From Bacillota bacterium (GTDB lineage Bacteria; Bacillota; Clostridia; Lachnospirales; Lachnospiraceae), in assembly GCA_023423335.1 (NCBI GenBank), contig JAFAFU010000059.1, forward strand, positions 1 to 64,000: 64,000 bases of DNA, read 5' to 3'. Shown here piece by piece: positions 24,434-32,218 of the stretch. The notes under the pieces are model-generated. The model worked only from the letters and a program-made list of their open reading frames with translations, searched no databases and was not told where the DNA came from. The translations under genes were made by a program, and so were the position numbers. Position 1 is the stretch's first letter. The number at the start of each line of letters is the position of its first letter.

Positions 24434-25297
24434 ATGTCCGGAATATTATATCTATGTGCCACACCGATCGGTAATCTGGAGGATATCACCTTCCGCGTGG
24501 TCAGGATTCTGAAGGAGGTGGACCTGATCGCTGCTGAGGACACCAGGCACAGCATTAAACTTCTTAATCACTATGGGATTAAAACTCCGATGACAAGCTA
24601 TCATGAGCATAATAAGGTGGATAAAGCAAGACATCTTGTGGACCGGCTTTCAGAGGGTGAAAATATAGCATTGATAACGGATGCCGGAACTCCGGGTATT
24701 TCTGATCCCGGAGAAGAACTGGTACGCCAGGCTTATGCGGCCGGTATCGCGGTGACATCCCTTCCGGGACCGTCGGCATCAATTACAGCATTGACCTTGT
24801 CCGGTCTTGCTACGAGGAGATTCTGCTTTGAGGCATTTTTGCCGGCGGATAAGAAAGAAAAGCAGAAAATTTTGAGTGACCTTAAGAATGACACCAGGAC
24901 AACGATTCTATACGAGGCACCGCACAGACTTTTGAAGACATTAAAGGAGCTGGAGTCAGCCATAGGAGACCGGCGGATTACCGTTATCAGGGAACTGACC
25001 AAGAGGCATGAAACGGTATGGCAGACCACCCTTACGGAGGCTGCAGCCATATATGAAGGGCAGGAGCCAAAAGGGGAGTTTGTAATTGTATTGGAAGGTA
25101 AATCGGGAGAAGAGCTCGAAGCGGAAAAGAAGGATCAATGGGGGTTGATTACTGTCTCGGAGCACATGAAGCTCTATCTTGAGAAGGGTATCGAAAAGAA
25201 GGAAGCCATGAGAATAGTCGCAAAAGATAGAGGGATAGGTAAAAGAGCTGTTTATCAGACACTTATCCAGGAGGAAAATGGTACAACGACCTTGTAA
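24434..25297 (+). CDS. rsmI: 16S rRNA (cytidine-1402 2-prime-O)-methyltransferase
   Basis: The start at 24434 (MSGILYLCATPIGNLEDITF) follows AAAGG by 9 bases; an earlier ATG has no ribosome site. The 287-aa enzyme has the tetrapyrrole-methylase fold with CATPIGNLEDIT, AEDTRHSIKLLNHYGI, LITDAGTPGISDPGE and LPGPSASITAL, all diagnostic for RsmI. It methylates the decoding-centre cytidine. In Bacillus (yabC) it precedes abrB, as it nearly does here. Confidence 0.93.
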   Translation: MSGILYLCATPIGNLEDITFRVVRILKEVDLIAAEDTRHSIKLLNHYGIKTPMTSYHEHNKVDKARHLVDRLSEGENIALITDAGTPGISDPGEELVRQAYAAGIAVTSLPGPSASITALTLSGLATRRFCFEAFLPADKKEKQKILSDLKNDTRTTILYEAPHRLLKTLKELESAIGDRRITVIRELTKRHETVWQTTLTEAAAIYEGQEPKGEFVIVLEGKSGEELEAEKKDQWGLITVSEHMKLYLEKGIEKKEAMRIVAKDRGIGKRAVYQTLIQEENGTTTL

Positions 25298-25333
25298 CCA
25301 TTCGTGGTACATCTGTCTTTTGGAGGTGCAGTT

Positions 25334-26860
25334 ATGATGCGTAGGACGTTACATACAAAAGAGAAACGGATATTGATTGCGCTGATTGCGCTGGTGATAG
25401 CAGTAACCGGTATTTTTGTTTTTAACGGTTACATACTGACAAAAAAGTATGAAGAGCAGGCAGTTATGGCGGAAAAGTATCTTGAGGCCGGAGAATATGA
25501 GCAGGCGGTTGCAGCCTACCTTAAGGCATTATCCATGAAAAACAGCAATCAGGAGCGTCTGTCCATTGGCTTGTCAGAGGCTTATATTGGTGTGAACAAT
25601 TATGAAAAGGCTTTAGAGGTGCTGCGTAATTGCTACAAAAAGACCGGCGGGATAGCAATTAAAGAGAAAATTGAAGAGGTATCAGCCAAGAAGACCGACT
25701 ATGAATTCAACCAGATTACCTCCCATGCCGACACATATTTTACGAACGGTGAATATGAAAAAGCAATCGCAGAGTATGAGAAGGCGAAACTGATTAAAAG
25801 TAAGGAGCCGATCTCATTTAAGCGTATTGCAGAGGCTTATATTGCCATAGGGAACTACAGCCTTGCAAGGAAGGAGGCCCTGGAAGGCTTGGCGCTGACC
25901 CAAAGTGAGGAGCTTAATAAGATATTATCTGAAGTCGAAAAACATCTTCTGGATACCCAGTATACGGAGATGCTCAATGCAGCTTCCGAGTACATATATC
26001 AGGAAAATTTTGAGGAAGGAATTAGAAAATTACAGGAAGCGATTGCACTGCTTCCTAGGGAGCAGAGTGCGTACAGCCGCCTTGCAGAAGTTTATCTTGA
26101 GCTCGGGGATTATGATTTGGCGGTTACATTGCTTGAGGAAGCTCTGAGGAGCATTGAAAGTGATGTTCTGAAGGAGATCCTTTTAAGGGCGGAAAATCTG
26201 CGGGATGAGAAACAGGAAAGGAACCGGATTTTAGGGGAGCTTTCTCTCGCTGTCAGCAATGTTGATACGGAGAAAATCCTGGAGCTTATGGAGAACACCT
26301 TCTTTACGATGAAGATAGCGGGAAGCGAGCCGGTTTACTACAGTGCAGCAGGGGAAAGCGTAATTAATAACGGAAACGGTATGATTATATTTGATAAGGA
26401 TACTATCTATACGGGGGGCTTCCAGGACGGCAGAAAGAAGGGGGTAGGTGTTTACTTCATCCGCAGAAAAGATGGGAGCTGGTGCTATTATAAGGGAGGT
26501 TGGAGCAATGACCTTCCCAACGATATGGGAATTACCGTTGAAGAGCAGTACATAACAGATAAAGACGGAGCAGTCCATACCCAAAGGATTGTTACAGAAG
26601 GCTCCTACTTAAGCGGCCTGGAGAATGACAGCCTGCGTAAAGTTTACTATCAGGATGGTATTGAGAAGGGCAGGATCGAATATCTGGCAAAGAACGGAGT
26701 ACCGCAGGAGCTTCAAGAAGCAGAAGGGACTTCGGTATCCTCGGGGAATTCGGACAGATATGTCATAGCGGAATGGTACCGGAATGGGAAAGCCGCCGGA
26801 GAATATTATACGGTGAAAAAAGGTACGATTTGGGGCTTTGAACCCTATATTACGAAATAA
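25334..26860 (+). CDS. membrane-anchored TPR protein with C-terminal MORN-like repeats
   Basis: The start at 25334 follows GGAGG by 7 bases. The 508-aa protein has one N-terminal membrane helix (about residues 13-34), then at least four TPR-like units (for example YLEAGEYEQAVAAYLKAL, TNGEYEKAIAEYEKAK, EENFEEGI-type, YLELGDYDLAVTLLEEAL) over about 40-300. The C-terminal part holds MORN-like strands (IYTGGFQDGRKKGVGVYF, YYKGGWSNDLPND). The bulk is probably extracytoplasmic. It stands between rsmI and abrB, an insertion compared with Bacillus. A scaffold role at the cell surface is an inference. Confidence 0.7.
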   Translation: MMRRTLHTKEKRILIALIALVIAVTGIFVFNGYILTKKYEEQAVMAEKYLEAGEYEQAVAAYLKALSMKNSNQERLSIGLSEAYIGVNNYEKALEVLRNCYKKTGGIAIKEKIEEVSAKKTDYEFNQITSHADTYFTNGEYEKAIAEYEKAKLIKSKEPISFKRIAEAYIAIGNYSLARKEALEGLALTQSEELNKILSEVEKHLLDTQYTEMLNAASEYIYQENFEEGIRKLQEAIALLPREQSAYSRLAEVYLELGDYDLAVTLLEEALRSIESDVLKEILLRAENLRDEKQERNRILGELSLAVSNVDTEKILELMENTFFTMKIAGSEPVYYSAAGESVINNGNGMIIFDKDTIYTGGFQDGRKKGVGVYFIRRKDGSWCYYKGGWSNDLPNDMGITVEEQYITDKDGAVHTQRIVTEGSYLSGLENDSLRKVYYQDGIEKGRIEYLAKNGVPQELQEAEGTSVSSGNSDRYVIAEWYRNGKAAGEYYTVKKGTIWGFEPYITK

Positions 26861-26880
26861 TACAACAGCATATGCTTATC

Positions 26881-26922
26881 AAAAAAGAAGCGAGAGAGGA
26901 TAATCTCTTTCGCTTCTTTTTT
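26881..26922. terminator. bidirectional terminator between convergent genes
   Basis: GAAGCG plus AGAGAG pairs with CTCTTTCGCTTC (26887-26916, one G-T pair), flanked by an A run and a T run, so it can end both the TPR/MORN gene and the leftward abrB gene. Confidence 0.85.
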
Positions 26923-26938
26923 GCTGATAATATGTAGA

Positions 26939-27196
26939 TTATTCGATAATTCCTGCGAGTTTAGCGAGCTCGATAATCGTTTCCTTAGAAACTTTCTTCT
27001 CGTGATAATCAACCAGGTTATCCTTGCTTCCGGTAAAAATATCTGCCGGCTCATACTTCTGAAGTATGATCTTTCCTTCGTCGGTGTAAATCTCCAGCTG
27101 ATCTCTCTCGCCGATATCCAGTGTTCTTCTAAGCTCAATCGGAAGGGTTATCCTTCCCAGCTCATCCAGCCTTCTGACAATTCCTGTGCCTTTCAT
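26939..27196 (-). CDS. abrB: AbrB family transition-state regulator
   Basis: The start at 27196 (MKGTGIVRRLDELGRITLP) is 7 bases after AAAAGGAGG; the longer frame crosses the promoter. The 85-aa DNA-binding protein has the swapped-hairpin AbrB fold (GIVRRLDELGRITLPIELRR followed by TLDIGERDQLEIY and IILQKY) and a short helical C-terminus. AbrB represses stationary-phase and sporulation genes in exponential growth. It points opposite to the surrounding genes but keeps its ancestral place next to rsmI. Confidence 0.9.
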   Translation of the reverse strand: MKGTGIVRRLDELGRITLPIELRRTLDIGERDQLEIYTDEGKIILQKYEPADIFTGSKDNLVDYHEKKVSKETIIELAKLAGIIE

Positions 27197-27257
27197 GGTT
27201 TGGCCTCCTTTTCTCAAGTGTATTGGGGAATAAAATAGAATTTGCCACATACAGATA

Positions 27258-27280
27258 ACGTTTGTGTGGATTACAAACGT
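27258..27280. promoter_or_regulatory. inverted repeat in the abrB upstream region
   Basis: ACGTTTGT (27258-27265) and ACAAACGT (27273-27280) form perfect 8-base arms 7 bases apart, about 60 bases before the abrB start. Candidate operator or 5-prime leader hairpin. Confidence 0.5.
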
Positions 27281-27485
27281 GCTTACATTTTTTGTATATA
27301 GCATTAATATAAGATATCATAGGGAATTTTATAAGTCAATTGAAATAATTGTCAAAACATAGCACAATTTAAACAATATATGTAAAAGAGATTCAACTGG
27401 TCCGGTTAAATCCGTCTTACCGGGACATTTTTATCACATTTTTGAATATAGATAATACTGAAAAAGAGAAAAGCAGGTTAAACCG

Positions 27486-28079
27486 ATGCTGAACTATCTC
27501 TGGGGATTTATGATTATAATCGGAATTATTGTGGGTGTTTTGAAGGGAAATATTGCAGAGGTCAGTAATGCCACGATTAATTCCTCCAAGGAGGCGGTTT
27601 CCCTCTGTGTCACGATGCTGGGGATCATGGCCATGTGGACCGGATTAATGCAGGTGGCTAAGAAAAGCGGTCTGGTAAGCTCATTTACCAGAGGGCTCAG
27701 GCCCGTTATCCACTTCCTGTTTCCGGATCTGCCGAAGGATCATATCGTTAACGAATATATTGCCTCCAATATGATTGCCAATATATTAGGCTTAGGCTGG
27801 GCGGCAACGCCCATGGGACTGATGGCGATACGGGAGTTAAGAAAACTTAATCATGATTCGGAACTGGCAAGCTGTGATATGTGTACTCTGCTGATTGTAA
27901 ATATCTCGTCTCTGCAGCTGATTCCGGTAAATATCATTGCCTACCGAAGTCAATACGGATCGGTCAATCCGGCTGATATCCTGGTGGCAGGGATTCTTGC
28001 CACAGCCTGCTCCACTGCTGCCGGTGTAATATTTTCCACCCTGGCAAGGAAGCATTACAGCAGAAAACAGGGCCGGTAG
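27486..28079 (+). CDS. spmA: spore maturation protein A
   Basis: The 197-aa integral membrane protein has the Gate/nucleoside-recognition fold of SpmA: WGFMIIIGIIVGVLKGN, then MAMWTGLMQVAKKSG and NEYIASNMIANILGLGWAAT. SpmA with SpmB is needed for spore-core dehydration in Bacillus and Clostridium. The spmB gene follows after 18 bases. The pair is the clearest sign that the organism forms spores. Confidence 0.92.
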   Translation: MLNYLWGFMIIIGIIVGVLKGNIAEVSNATINSSKEAVSLCVTMLGIMAMWTGLMQVAKKSGLVSSFTRGLRPVIHFLFPDLPKDHIVNEYIASNMIANILGLGWAATPMGLMAIRELRKLNHDSELASCDMCTLLIVNISSLQLIPVNIIAYRSQYGSVNPADILVAGILATACSTAAGVIFSTLARKHYSRKQGR

Positions 28080-28097
28080 GGGAAAGGAGGAGAAGGC

Positions 28098-28625
28098 TTG
28101 CGTTTTATTGTGTATCTGTCGGATTACATCATTCCGTTTATCTTCTTTTATATTATAGGGCTTGGCTTACTTATGAGGACGAACATCTATGATGAATTTA
28201 TTAAGGGCGCCAAGGAAGGCTTTCAAGTAGTACTGGATATTCTGCCGACACTGATCGGACTTATGGTTGGAATTGGTGTTCTCCGGGCTTCCGGAGCACT
28301 TAATATCCTTTCCGATCTGATAAAGCCTCTGACGGACCGGATGAATTTTCCCTCCGAGGCGGTTCCTCTGGTGCTGGTAAAGATGTTTTCTTCCTCCGCC
28401 TCCACCAGTCTGCTCTTAGATATCTTCAAGGAGCATGGCCCGGACTCTTATCTTGGCAGGCTCGTATCGATTATCATGAGCAGCACGGAAACCATATTCT
28501 ACACAATGGCAGTTTACTTCATGGCGGCGGGGGTCAAGAAATCCCGCTATACCCTGGCGGGGGCCCTGTTTGCAACAATTACCGGAGTGGTAGCCAGTGT
28601 AATTATAACAAAGCTGGTGTTCTGA
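28098..28625 (+). CDS. spmB: spore maturation protein B
   Basis: TTG start 6 bases after AAAGGAGGAGA. The 175-aa membrane protein has GAKEGFQVVLDILPTLIGLM and LVKMFSSSASTSLLLDIF, plus SSTETIFYTMAVYFMAAGVK, all typical of SpmB. It works with SpmA in spore-core dehydration and heat resistance. The two genes form a tight operon. Confidence 0.92.
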   Translation: MRFIVYLSDYIIPFIFFYIIGLGLLMRTNIYDEFIKGAKEGFQVVLDILPTLIGLMVGIGVLRASGALNILSDLIKPLTDRMNFPSEAVPLVLVKMFSSSASTSLLLDIFKEHGPDSYLGRLVSIIMSSTETIFYTMAVYFMAAGVKKSRYTLAGALFATITGVVASVIITKLVF

Positions 28626-28656
28626 CGATCCGGTTTAGCTGGAACTGAATATATCG

Positions 28657-28702
28657 TTGTTTTACTTGCGGATAAGGATATGATACGATAATGGTATCAT
28701 AT
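28657..28702 (+). promoter_or_regulatory. promoter and palindromic operator of the HTH-FlhA(C) gene
   Basis: TTGTTT (28657-28662), 16-base spacer, TATGAT (28679-28684). The perfect inverted repeat ATATGATAC (28678-28686) / GTATCATAT (28694-28702) covers the -10 box and the start point, as expected of an autorepressed regulator. Confidence 0.6.
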
Positions 28703-28718
28703 ACAGGAGGACAATCTT

Positions 28719-29519
28719 ATGGGAATACAGGGATTTGAAGAAAGGCTTGCCAAGGCAAGAAAGGATAAAGGATATACCCAGGAGGAGGTGGCAAATAAAT
28801 TGGGTGTCACACCTCAGGCCGTTTCAAAATGGGAACGGGGGATAGGGTACCCTGACTTGAATATGCTCCATTACATCAGCGAGATAATGGATTGTTCCAT
28901 CGATTATCTGTTACATACGGAGAAGAAAAATCAACTGAGCGAGTTTGGCAATGAGCACCAGAGAAAGCTGCTGCTGGATACGATTCTGGCGGAGCCGGTC
29001 GTGATTGAAGCAGGAAATGGTTTGGTACCTCTTCTTATGGAAGAATACAATAACCAATTCAAAAGCATCCATAGACTGAGGGAAGAGCTGGCCATTGCAT
29101 ACGGCGCTTTGCTTCCCCTTGTCAGAATCAGGGATAATACAGAGCTGGGAGAATTTGAATATCGAATTACGGCTTATGACAGAGTTCTGTATTCGGCGAC
29201 CGTGCAAAAGGAGGAGGTGACCTTTTGGGGCATTTGTGAGGAGCTTAAGAAGGTATGCAGAAATCATTATGATAAAATCATAAACCGGCAGGTGGTTCAG
29301 ACGCTGGTGGATAATACAGCTGATAAATATCCTGCTGTGGTAAGGGGAATTGTTCCGGAAAAAATCCAACTGTCCCTGCTTCAGAAGGTATTGTCCGGCC
29401 TGGTGATGAAGGGCGGGTCCATTCGGAACCTGATCAAGATAATCGAGCATCTGGAGGATGAAATACAAATAACGCAGGACGCAGGGGAATTAACCGATAT
29501 AATATTTAGTAAACTGTGA
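28719..29519 (+). CDS. HTH-XRE protein fused to a FlhA-like (FHIPEP) C-terminal domain
   Basis: GGAGG lies 9 bases before the ATG. Residues 7-62 are an XRE helix-turn-helix (GYTQEEVANKLGVTPQAVSK followed by WERG). Residues about 90-266 read as the cytosolic domain of the flagellar export protein FlhA: AGNGLVPLL, LREELAIAYGALLPLVRIRD followed by N and EFEYRI, an EELKKVCRNHYDKIINRQ helix, then LVDNTADKYPAVVRGIVPEK, LLQKVLSGLVMKGGSIRNL. The FlhA membrane half is missing and replaced by the DNA-binding domain. In FlhA this part binds export chaperones with their cargo. No flagellar gene is nearby. A regulator that senses such a ligand is an inference. Confidence 0.85.
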   Translation: MGIQGFEERLAKARKDKGYTQEEVANKLGVTPQAVSKWERGIGYPDLNMLHYISEIMDCSIDYLLHTEKKNQLSEFGNEHQRKLLLDTILAEPVVIEAGNGLVPLLMEEYNNQFKSIHRLREELAIAYGALLPLVRIRDNTELGEFEYRITAYDRVLYSATVQKEEVTFWGICEELKKVCRNHYDKIINRQVVQTLVDNTADKYPAVVRGIVPEKIQLSLLQKVLSGLVMKGGSIRNLIKIIEHLEDEIQITQDAGELTDIIFSKL

Positions 29520-29521
29520 TG

Positions 29522-29548
29522 ATAAGGGCTGCATAGCAGCCCTTATTG
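29522..29548 (+). terminator. stem-loop after the HTH-FlhA(C) gene
   Basis: ATAAGGGCTGC (29522-29532) pairs with GCAGCCCTTAT (29536-29546) around ATA; the T tract is short, so strength is uncertain. Confidence 0.5.
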
Positions 29549-29613
29549 CATATTAATCGGAAAAGAGGTAGAATCTATAATAAAACAAAATAAGAGAATA
29601 AGAAGGTGATACC

Positions 29614-30999
29614 ATGAGTATATTAGGAGCATTTATCGTGCCTCACCCGCCCCTGCTTATCCCCGAGATAGGAAAAGGCGAGGAAAGGAAGGTCGGAAGG
29701 ACCCTGGAAAGCTATAGGGAGGCTGCCAGACGCATCGCGGAAATGAAGCCGGATACAATTATTATAACCACACCCCACTCCATCCTTTATTCCGATTACT
29801 TTCACATCTCACCGGGAAACAGAGCGAAAGGCAGCTTTGACAGCTTTGGGGTCAGGGAGGTTTCCTTTCGGGCGGAATATGATGAAGCGTTCGTTGAGAC
29901 CCTGGAGGCGGCTGCGGAACGGAAAGGAATTGAAGCCGGAACCCTCGGAGAGAAGGAGCCTGCTCTGGATCATGGAACCATGGTACCCCTTTATTTTATC
30001 AACAAGTATCTTAAGGAATATAAACTGGTGAGGATTGGACTTTCGGGACTTCCTGTAACAGATCATTATAAATTGGGGAGGTGCGTTTCTGAGACGGCGG
30101 ATAAGCTGGGAAGGAAAATCGTATTTGTTGCCAGCGGGGACCTGTCCCATAGGCTGACACCGGAGGGTCCCTATGGCTATGCACCGGAGGGCCCGCAGTT
30201 TGACCAGGAGGTTACGGCCGCCATGGAAAGCGGAAACTTCCTGCAGCTTTTAACCTTCCCGGGGAATTTTTGTGAGTCTGCGGCGGAATGCGGCTTAAGA
30301 TCCTTTATTATCATGGCAGGAGCCCTGAGCGGCCGGTCGGTGAGACCGGAGCTGTTATCCTATGAAGGGCCTTTTGGGGTAGGCTATGCGGTCTGTGAGT
30401 TCAAGCTGGCAGGGGAGGATCAGAACCGGCATTTTGACCGGATATTTGAAGCCGGGCAGAAGGAATATGCCAGAGAGAGGCAAAGGTCGGAGGACGCTTA
30501 TATCAGACTTGCCAGACTATCCCTGGAGACCTATATTAGGACCGGGAGGCGGGCGAAGCTTCCGGAAGGGCTGCCGGAGGAGATGACGGGGAGACGGGCA
30601 GGGGTGTTTGTCTCCCTCAAGAAGCACGGCGAGCTCAGGGGCTGCATCGGCACAATTTCCCCGGTGACGGAAAGCATTGCGAAGGAAATCCTCCAAAACG
30701 CAGTCAGCGCTGCAGCAGAGGACCCGAGGTTTCCTCCCGTAAGGGAGGAGGAGCTGGAGGACCTGGTATACAGTGTAGATGTATTATCAGAGGCGGAACC
30801 CATCAGCTCTGCGAAAGAGCTGGATGTTAAGCGATACGGAGTCATCGTGTCGGCAGGCCGGAAAAGGGGACTGCTGTTACCGAATCTGGAGGGAGTGGAT
30901 ACCATAGAGCAGCAGGTGGCTATTGCGAAGAAGAAAGCCGGAATCTATGATAATGAGCCGGTGAAGCTGGAACGCTTTAAGGTTGTGAGGCATGAATGA
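29614..30999 (+). CDS. AmmeMemoRadiSam protein: Memo/LigB-like domain fused to AMMECR1
   Basis: AGAAGGTG precedes the ATG. The 461-aa protein joins an N-terminal class III extradiol-dioxygenase-like (Memo/LigB) domain, about residues 1-265 (GAFIVPHPPLLIPEIGKGEE, ITTPHS, ASGDLSHRL), to a C-terminal AMMECR1 domain, about 285-455 (GVFVSLKKHGELRGCIGTIS, AAAEDPRFPPVREEELEDL). With the radical-SAM gene that overlaps its stop it forms the AmmeMemoRadiSam trio known from comparative genomics. The chemistry of the system has not, to my knowledge, been settled. Confidence 0.9.
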   Translation: MSILGAFIVPHPPLLIPEIGKGEERKVGRTLESYREAARRIAEMKPDTIIITTPHSILYSDYFHISPGNRAKGSFDSFGVREVSFRAEYDEAFVETLEAAAERKGIEAGTLGEKEPALDHGTMVPLYFINKYLKEYKLVRIGLSGLPVTDHYKLGRCVSETADKLGRKIVFVASGDLSHRLTPEGPYGYAPEGPQFDQEVTAAMESGNFLQLLTFPGNFCESAAECGLRSFIIMAGALSGRSVRPELLSYEGPFGVGYAVCEFKLAGEDQNRHFDRIFEAGQKEYARERQRSEDAYIRLARLSLETYIRTGRRAKLPEGLPEEMTGRRAGVFVSLKKHGELRGCIGTISPVTESIAKEILQNAVSAAAEDPRFPPVREEELEDLVYSVDVLSEAEPISSAKELDVKRYGVIVSAGRKRGLLLPNLEGVDTIEQQVAIAKKKAGIYDNEPVKLERFKVVRHE

Positions 31000-31823
31000 A
31001 AGCAAAATGTAACATTTGTCCTCATCACTGTGAGCTGGAGGAAGGCAGGCTGGGAATCTGCCGGGGAAGAAGGAATATGGGGGGTGAGGTGGTCAGTGAG
31101 AATTACGGTAAGCTGACAGCCCTGGCTCTGGACCCGATTGAGAAGAAGCCCCTGTATCACTACTATCCCGGCAGCAGGATCTTATCCGTAGGAAGCTACG
31201 GCTGTAATCTGAACTGTCCGTTCTGCCAGAATTATGATATCTCCATGACAGGGGGCGGGGAGACCGAATTTCAGGAGATTACCTGTGAGGAGCTGGTGGC
31301 AAAGGCCCTGGAGGTGAAAAGCAGGGGGAATATAGGAATCGCTTATACCTATAACGAGCCTTTGATCGGCTATGAGTTTGTGCGGGACTCCGCAAAGCTG
31401 GCAAAGAGCAGGGGACTGAAGAATGTGGCTGTTACCAATGGCTATATCTGTGAGGAACCCCTTAAGGAGCTGCTGCCTCTGATCGATGCCTTTAATATCG
31501 ATCTCAAGAGTTTTACGGAAGGGTTTTATCATAAGCTGAGGGGAGACCTGGCGACAGTAAAGCAGAGTATTAAACTGGCGTCTGTCCGCTGCCATGTGGA
31601 GGTCACGACTCTGATCATACCCGGTGAGAATGACAGTGAGGTGGAGATGAAAGCCCTGTCCGGCTGGCTGGCAGGGATTGATCCGGAGATACCGCTCCAT
31701 ATCTCCCGGTTTTTTCCGAGGTGGAGGATGCAGGACAGAAGCGCAACACCGGTGGAGAAGGTGTTCCGGCTGGCAGAAATTGCACGGAAGAACTTAAAAT
31801 ATGTTTACGAGGGTAATGTATAA
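30996..31823 (+). CDS. amrS: AmmeMemoRadiSam system radical SAM enzyme
   Basis: Starts at ATGA overlapping the upstream stop. The 275-aa enzyme has an N-terminal Cys-rich CNICPHHCELEEGRLGICRG, then the radical-SAM cluster Cys70, Cys74 and Cys77 in YGCNLNCPFCQNYDIS, and YTYNEPLIGYEF, VTNGYI, IDLKSF further on. The overall order is that of AmrS-type enzymes related to pyruvate-formate-lyase activases. The substrate is unknown; a modification made together with the AMMECR1/Memo protein is inferred from the constant pairing. Confidence 0.9.
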   Translation: MKAKCNICPHHCELEEGRLGICRGRRNMGGEVVSENYGKLTALALDPIEKKPLYHYYPGSRILSVGSYGCNLNCPFCQNYDISMTGGGETEFQEITCEELVAKALEVKSRGNIGIAYTYNEPLIGYEFVRDSAKLAKSRGLKNVAVTNGYICEEPLKELLPLIDAFNIDLKSFTEGFYHKLRGDLATVKQSIKLASVRCHVEVTTLIIPGENDSEVEMKALSGWLAGIDPEIPLHISRFFPRWRMQDRSATPVEKVFRLAEIARKNLKYVYEGNV

Positions 31824-31865
31824 CGAAGGAGCGGTAGAGGATATACTATCCCTGAGGTGAGATTT

Positions 31866-32012
31866 ATGGAAAAAGATAAACGGGAAAAGCTCCGACAGAA
31901 AAAGTCGAAAGAAAAGTTCAACAGCATTACAAATTCTGTGAAGCCTGAGAACCAAAATCAGGAGCATAATGTAAGAAGAGAAGGTATAGGACCACAGAAT
32001 AACAGATACTGA
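31866..32012 (+). CDS. 48-aa basic hydrophilic protein
   Basis: GAGGTG lies 6 bases before the ATG. The product is Lys/Arg/Asn/Gln-rich (MEKDKREKLRQKKSKEKF at the start, REGIGPQNNRY at the end) with no hydrophobic segment. Such short, charged, Asn/Gln-rich proteins in spore formers are sometimes spore-core proteins, but no known small acid-soluble protein motif is present. Unrecognised. Confidence 0.5.
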   Translation: MEKDKREKLRQKKSKEKFNSITNSVKPENQNQEHNVRREGIGPQNNRY

Positions 32013-32099
32013 TATGAGGCAGGATACACGCTTATATCGTCTCCAGGACAAAAAATATGGTTTGGTATGAGAAACTCGTCTATCACCCCTTATCCCTCA

Positions 32100-32146
32100 A
32101 AGAGAGTGCCGCAAAAGACTTCCCCTTTGCGGTATTCTCTTTTTCT
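32100..32146 (+). terminator. terminator before tatD
   Basis: AAGAGAGTGCCGCAAA pairs with TTTGCGGTATTCTCTT (about 32100-32143, one mismatch), followed by TTTCT. Confidence 0.8.
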
Positions 32147-32218
32147 GGGTTTATAGGTTGTTTCCTATGGACAGCTGTTGTATAATAGGTTAAATCAATA
32201 GAAGAATGAGGAAGACCA

